Origin: Ruminococcus sp. UBA3800
GTDB taxonomy: Bacteria > Bacillota > Clostridia > Oscillospirales > Ruminococcaceae
Length of the DNA stretch: 9,036 nt
Direction of reading: 5' to 3'
NCBI GenBank assembly: GCA_002368715.1
Contig: DFEO01000165.1
Location: forward strand, 1 to 9,036
Shown: piece by piece, positions 5,897 to 9,036 of the stretch
How positions within the stretch are numbered: position 1 is the first letter of the stretch
Layout: each line of letters begins with the position of its first letter
The notes under the pieces: model-generated
Told to the model about the DNA's origin: nothing
Databases searched by the model: none
Seen by the model: only the letters and a program-made list of their open reading frames with translations
Translations under genes and position numbers: made by a program

Positions 5897-6850
5897 ATGA
5901 AGATCACAAGAATAATGACAGCTTCTGCTGTTGCACTGACACTGGCTTTCGGCACTGCTATCTCTGCAAGCGCTGCGACCTTTGACATGAACACACCTGC
6001 TATCACAGGTGAGGGCATCGTTCTCGAGAACCCCGGCGATTCTATCACCACCGAGGGAACAAGCAAGGAACTGCAGTTTGATTCGGACTTTACATTCCGC
6101 TGGGAAGACAGTTATTATGATGAGGACGAGTATAGCTATATGTATGATGGCGACTCCTGGGGTGGTGTTAAAGAATTCTTTATTGACGACAACGGAATTT
6201 ACCGCATTTCCGAATATGGTGATACTGACTATTTCTATCCCGATGAGGGCTGCATTTTTGTTGTAACTTATGAGCCTGCTACATCAGGCGATGACAGCTC
6301 AAGCTCCGGCTATGATGAATCTTATGATTATTGGCATATCGAGCAGGTAGAAGACGACAGAGTTGACCTTTCCACTGCTGACGTTCAGGTAAACACCACA
6401 GACAAGACTATCACAGTTGTTGATGCTGACGGCAACCCTGTTGACAGCGGCTGCTACACTGTTGAATTTGTTAAAGGCGACAGCTCCTCTACTGAGTTCC
6501 CCACAGAAGTCGGCGAATACACCGTAGTTGTTACAGCTACACCCGGCGCAAGACACGCAAAGGGCGTAAACGACAACGCTACATTCACTATCACTCCTCC
6601 GGAAGAGAGTGAGTCCGAGAGTGAGAGCACTTCCGAGAGCGAGGCTGAGAGCCAGGCAGACGAGTCTTCCGAGGCCGAGAGCACCGCTGATACAAGCTCA
6701 AAGGCAGATTCCAGCTCGAAGGCTGACGCAAGCTCCAAGGCTGCAAGCACAGCTTCCACAACTAACCCCGGCACGGGTGCAGCTGCCGCTATGGGCATCG
6801 TTGCTATCGCAGCAGCCGGTGTTGCTGTAAGCAAGAAGAAGTCCAGATAA
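5897..6850 (+). CDS. Secreted, probably sortase-anchored surface protein of unknown function
   Basis: A 317-residue protein. The signal peptide spans residues 1-26 with an ASA|A cleavage site (MKITR basic start, then AVALTLAFGTAISASA). The mature N-terminal domain (about 27-130) is unusually rich in Tyr, Asp and Glu (SYYDEDEYSYMYDGDSWGG near 72-90), with one Cys at 119. Residues about 156-233 look like a bacterial Ig-type beta domain, with VDADGNPVDSGCYTVEF and FPTEVGEYTVVVTATPG. A low-complexity Ser/Glu/Ala stalk (236-289) includes SSKAD units. The end is NPGTG (290-294), a hydrophobic helix and KKKSR, the layout of a sortase signal. Start: ATG 5897 lies eight bases after GGAGG (5884-5888); the in-frame ATG 5882 overlaps that ribosome site and is rejected. 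No partner gene or sortase is nearby. Function is not recognised; a cell-wall-displayed binding or adhesion role is possible. Confidence 0.88.
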   Translation: MKITRIMTASAVALTLAFGTAISASAATFDMNTPAITGEGIVLENPGDSITTEGTSKELQFDSDFTFRWEDSYYDEDEYSYMYDGDSWGGVKEFFIDDNGIYRISEYGDTDYFYPDEGCIFVVTYEPATSGDDSSSSGYDESYDYWHIEQVEDDRVDLSTADVQVNTTDKTITVVDADGNPVDSGCYTVEFVKGDSSSTEFPTEVGEYTVVVTATPGARHAKGVNDNATFTITPPEESESESESTSESEAESQADESSEAESTADTSSKADSSSKADASSKAASTASTTNPGTGAAAAMGIVAIAAAGVAVSKKKSR

Positions 6851-6865
6851 GACATCCGGGTGCCG

Positions 6866-6894
6866 GCAGGATAGCGAAAGAAAGCTGTCACTGC
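6866..6894 (+). other. Hairpin in the 3' region of the surface protein transcript
   Basis: GCAGGATAGC (6866-6875) can pair with GCTGTC-A-CTGC (6884-6894) around the loop GAAAGAAA, with one bulged A and one G-U pair. No T run follows, so it is not a terminator. It may protect the mRNA 3' end or be part of a small RNA. The rest of 6851-6940 shows no gene. Confidence 0.4.
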
Positions 6895-6940
6895 GTTCCC
6901 CGGTCCTGCGATCAGGCGCAAAAGTGAAAACATAATAAAC

Positions 6941-6978
6941 ATAGCCGAGTGTCATACCGAACACCCGGCTATTTTTTT
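6941..6978 (+). terminator. Terminator after the surface protein gene
   Basis: ATAGCCGAGTGT (6941-6952) pairs with ACACCCGGCTAT (6961-6972) around an 8-base loop with one A-C mismatch, followed by seven T residues (6972-6978). It ends the transcript about 90 bases after the stop codon. On the minus strand the mismatch becomes G-U, and a T-rich stretch follows, so it could also back up the tRNA terminator. Confidence 0.82.
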
Positions 6979-7093
6979 GACATGGTTTTTCCAAAGCTCC
7001 CGCACCTTGCCCGATCCCGTGTTTTTGTTAATTAGCGGCGATCGTTTTACATCCTCGTGACAGCCCCGCACAGACCTCCGTCCCGAGCCGAAC

Positions 7094-7133
7094 AAAATGA
7101 AAAACCCTCGCCAAAGCTGTTGACGAGGGTTTT
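7094..7133 (-). terminator. Terminator of the tRNA-Ser gene
   Basis: A perfect 10-base-pair stem joins 7101-7110 (AAAACCCTCG) and 7124-7133 (CGAGGGTTTT) around a 13-base loop. On the minus strand it ends in five T residues, then CATTTT. It lies about 18 bases past the tRNA 3' end. The stretch 6979-7093 shows no gene or other clear element. Confidence 0.8.
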
Positions 7134-7150
7134 CGTGCGGCTGCTGCCAC

Positions 7151-7240
7151 TGGCGGAGACGGTGAGATTCGAACTCACGAGCCCGGTATGGGCTAACGCA
7201 TTTCGAGTGCGCCCCGTTATGACCACTTCGATACGTCTCC
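7151..7240 (-). tRNA. tRNA-Ser, anticodon CGA
   Basis: The minus strand gives a class II tRNA. The acceptor stem is GGAGACG/CGTCTCC, with G as the unpaired base and an encoded CCA (7151-7153). The anticodon stem-loop is CGCA-CTCGAAA-TGCG with anticodon CGA, reading the serine codon UCG. The long variable arm is AGCCC-ATACC-GGGCT, and the T arm is GTGAG-TTCGAAT-CTCAC. The long variable arm and CGA anticodon make serine certain. It has its own promoter and terminator, so it is a single-gene transcript. Confidence 0.97.
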
Positions 7241-7255
7241 ATAAGTTACTATGGT

Positions 7256-7284
7256 ATTATACACTATATGAGCCCAAAAGTCAA
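7256..7284 (-). promoter_or_regulatory. Promoter of the tRNA-Ser gene
   Basis: On the minus strand, TTGACT (complement of 7279-7284) and TATAAT (complement of 7256-7261) are 17 bases apart. Start near 7249 leaves only about eight bases before the mature tRNA end at 7240, a usual arrangement for tRNA genes. Confidence 0.75.
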
Positions 7285-7331
7285 GTCCTTTTTGTAAACA
7301 ATCGTTTTTTTGAAAATGAAGTGCGTTTTAT

Positions 7332-7431
7332 AAGCGCCAAAAGCAAAAATTTACCTGCTATTGTGCTCAAAACTACTTTACATTTCCGACTTTTTGTGGT
7401 ATACTTTTATTTGTTTAAAGCTTTTGCGCTT
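7332..7431. repeat. Inverted repeat flanking the acyl-CoA synthetase promoter
   Basis: AAGCGCCAAAAGC at 7332-7344 and GCTTTTGCGCTT at 7420-7431 are reverse complements except for one extra base. One arm lies upstream of the -35 and the other just after the predicted start, about 75 bases apart. This could be a pair of operator half-sites or chance in AT-rich DNA. Confidence 0.3.
7377..7405 (+). promoter_or_regulatory. Promoter of the acyl-CoA synthetase gene
   Basis: TTTACA at 7377-7382 and TATACT at 7400-7405 are 17 bases apart, with TGG directly before the -10 (extended -10). Start near 7412 gives a leader of about 49 bases. Confidence 0.65.
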
Positions 7432-7460
7432 TTATCCATTAAAATGAAAGGACGATAATA

Positions 7461-9036
7461 ATGCCTATAACCGAGCTTCTTGAAAGAAATGCGAGAGAAT
7501 ATCCAAACGATGTGAGCCTTGTGGAGGTGAACCCCGAGATCACCGAGAAGAGAAATGTTACATGGAGAGAGTATGAGCTGATAGAGCCTAACCCCGAGTA
7601 TCATTACAGACGTGAGATCACCTGGAGCGTGTTTGACGAAAAGGCCAACCGCTTTGCAAATCTGCTCCTTTCAAGGGGAGTGAAGAAGGGTGACAAGGTG
7701 GGTATCCTGCTTATGAACTGTCTCGAATGGCTGCCGATCTATTTCGGTATCCTCAAGACCGGTGCGCTGGCTGTCCCTCTCAATTTCAGATACGCTTCCG
7801 ACGAGATCAAGTATTGTCTTGACCTTGCCGAGGTCAATGTGCTTATGTTCGGACCCGAGTTTATCGGAAGGGTAGAGGAGATAGCTGAGGAGATAAGCCG
7901 CAACAGGCTTCTGTTTTATGTAGGAGAAAACTGTCCTACCTTTGCCGAGCACTATGACAGGCTGGTGGCAAACTGCTCAAGCACATCGCCCGACATAAAG
8001 CTGACAGACGAAGATGACGCAGCTATCTATTTCTCTTCGGGAACGACAGGCTTCCCGAAGGCGATACTTCACAACCACGAAAGCCTTATGCACTCCTGCA
8101 AGGTCGAGCAGAACCACCACGGCCAGCAGAAGGACGATGTGTTCCTGTGCATACCGCCGCTTTACCACACAGGTGCAAAGATGCACTGGTTCGGAAGCCT
8201 TATCTCGGGCGGAAAGGCTGTTCTTTTAAAAGGCGTCAAGCCAAAGTTCATTCTTCAGACAGTTTCGGACGAGAAGTGTACTATCGTATGGCTGCTTGTT
8301 CCGTGGGCGCAGGATATACTGGATGCTATTGACAGAGGAGAGATCGACCTTTCCGAGTATGAGCTTTCCCAGTGGAGACTTATGCACATAGGCGCACAGC
8401 CTGTGCCGCCTTCTCTGATAGCACGCTGGAAGAAGGTTTTTCCGAACCACAAGTATGATACGAACTATGGTCTTAGCGAGTCGATAGGTCCCGGCTGTGT
8501 CCATCTTGGTGTCGAGAATATCGACAAGGTCGGCGCTATCGGCAAGGCAGGCTTTGGCTGGGAAACAAAGATAATCGACGAGGAAGGCAATACTGTTGAG
8601 CGTGGACAGGTCGGCGAGCTTGCAGTCAAGGGTCCGGGAGTTATGACCTGTTACTATCGTGACCCCAAGGCCACAGCCGAGGTGCTCCACGGTGACTGGC
8701 TCTATACAGGAGATATGGCTCAGGAGGATGAGGACGGCTTTATCTATCTTGTTGACCGCAAGAAGGATGTTATCATCAGCGGCGGTGAAAACCTTTATCC
8801 TGTACAGATCGAGGACTTCCTCAGGAGCAACGATGCTGTCAAGGATGTAGCTGTTATCGGTCTGCCTGACAAGAGGCTTGGCGAGATAGCTGCAGCTATA
8901 ATCGAGCTGAAGCCCGACCACCCCTGCACAGAGGAAGACATAAACGAATTCTGTCACAAGCTCCCGAGGTACAAGAGACCTCACAAGATCATCTTTGCCG
9001 AGGTGCCGAGGAACCCCACGGGCAAGATCGAAAAGC
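7461..9036 (+). CDS. Acyl-CoA synthetase / AMP-forming ligase, cut by the window edge
   Basis: This is an ANL-superfamily adenylating enzyme that activates a carboxylic acid with ATP and should then transfer it to CoA, in the cytosol. The open frame from ATG 7461 gives 525 residues without a stop, and AAAGGA (7447-7452) lies eight bases upstream. Motifs are complete: SSGTTGFPKA (192-201) for ATP phosphates, YDTNYGLSES (332-341), YTGD (415-418), DRKKDVIISGGENLYP (432-447) and PRNPTGKIEK (516-525). The last holds the catalytic Lys522 of the C-terminal domain. The family usually ends soon after that lysine, so only a few residues are missing. The N-terminus (residues 20-60) has two similar elements, TWREY (34-38) and TWSVF (54-58), longer than in most relatives. 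A medium- or long-chain or aromatic acid are all possible substrates; motifs alone do not tell. Confidence 0.92.
   Translation, partial: MPITELLERNAREYPNDVSLVEVNPEITEKRNVTWREYELIEPNPEYHYRREITWSVFDEKANRFANLLLSRGVKKGDKVGILLMNCLEWLPIYFGILKTGALAVPLNFRYASDEIKYCLDLAEVNVLMFGPEFIGRVEEIAEEISRNRLLFYVGENCPTFAEHYDRLVANCSSTSPDIKLTDEDDAAIYFSSGTTGFPKAILHNHESLMHSCKVEQNHHGQQKDDVFLCIPPLYHTGAKMHWFGSLISGGKAVLLKGVKPKFILQTVSDEKCTIVWLLVPWAQDILDAIDRGEIDLSEYELSQWRLMHIGAQPVPPSLIARWKKVFPNHKYDTNYGLSESIGPGCVHLGVENIDKVGAIGKAGFGWETKIIDEEGNTVERGQVGELAVKGPGVMTCYYRDPKATAEVLHGDWLYTGDMAQEDEDGFIYLVDRKKDVIISGGENLYPVQIEDFLRSNDAVKDVAVIGLPDKRLGEIAAAIIELKPDHPCTEEDINEFCHKLPRYKRPHKIIFAEVPRNPTGKIEK

Noticed and set aside
6952..7242. Open frame of 96 codons on the minus strand
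   Set aside because: It reads through the tRNA-Ser gene and its terminator; the METYRSGHNGAHSK / FESHRLRQ style is the usual translation of a tRNA.

Overview
The window looks chromosomal and comes from a moderately GC-rich, Gram-positive anaerobe of the Clostridia. The best guess is a Ruminococcus-like member of the Oscillospiraceae. The guess rests on strong AGGAGG ribosome sites, extended -10 sigma-A promoters, a Ser/Glu-rich surface protein ending in an NPGTG sorting-type signal, and an overall protein style typical of gut ruminococci. No 16S or other marker gene is present, so the genus is an inference.

Layout, left to right. Positions 1-24 look like the terminal inverted repeat of an IS3-family (IS150-type) insertion sequence whose body lies outside the window. 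Next is a lipoprotein gene on the minus strand (58-681). Divergent from it is a five-gene plus-strand operon (894-4423): larE, two small unrecognised membrane-protein genes, larB and larC. LarB, LarE and LarC together make the nickel-pincer nucleotide (NPN) cofactor from nicotinic acid adenine dinucleotide: LarB carboxylates and hydrolyses, LarE inserts sulfur, LarC inserts nickel. The enzyme that uses the cofactor (LarA or a homologue) is not in the window. A hairpin terminator at 4446-4482 separates larC from a convergent minus-strand diguanylate cyclase gene (GGDEF, 4484-5671).

Divergent from the cyclase, a consensus promoter with a cre-like operator in its leader drives a secreted, probably wall-anchored protein (5897-6850). 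A non-coding stretch follows, holding a hairpin and two terminators, then a minus-strand tRNA-Ser(CGA) with its own promoter (7151-7240). A plus-strand acyl-CoA synthetase/AMP-ligase gene starts at 7461 and runs off the right edge only a few codons before its expected end.

The most interesting part is the lar operon. The membrane pair between larE and larB is translationally coupled to larB and is a good candidate for an undescribed accessory of NPN cofactor metabolism, such as metal, cofactor-precursor or substrate transport, or a membrane partner. LarC also carries an in-frame run of 18 histidines in 29 residues, which fits nickel binding or storage. LarE has the three-cysteine signature associated with [4Fe-4S]-dependent sulfur insertion rather than the single-cysteine sacrificial type.
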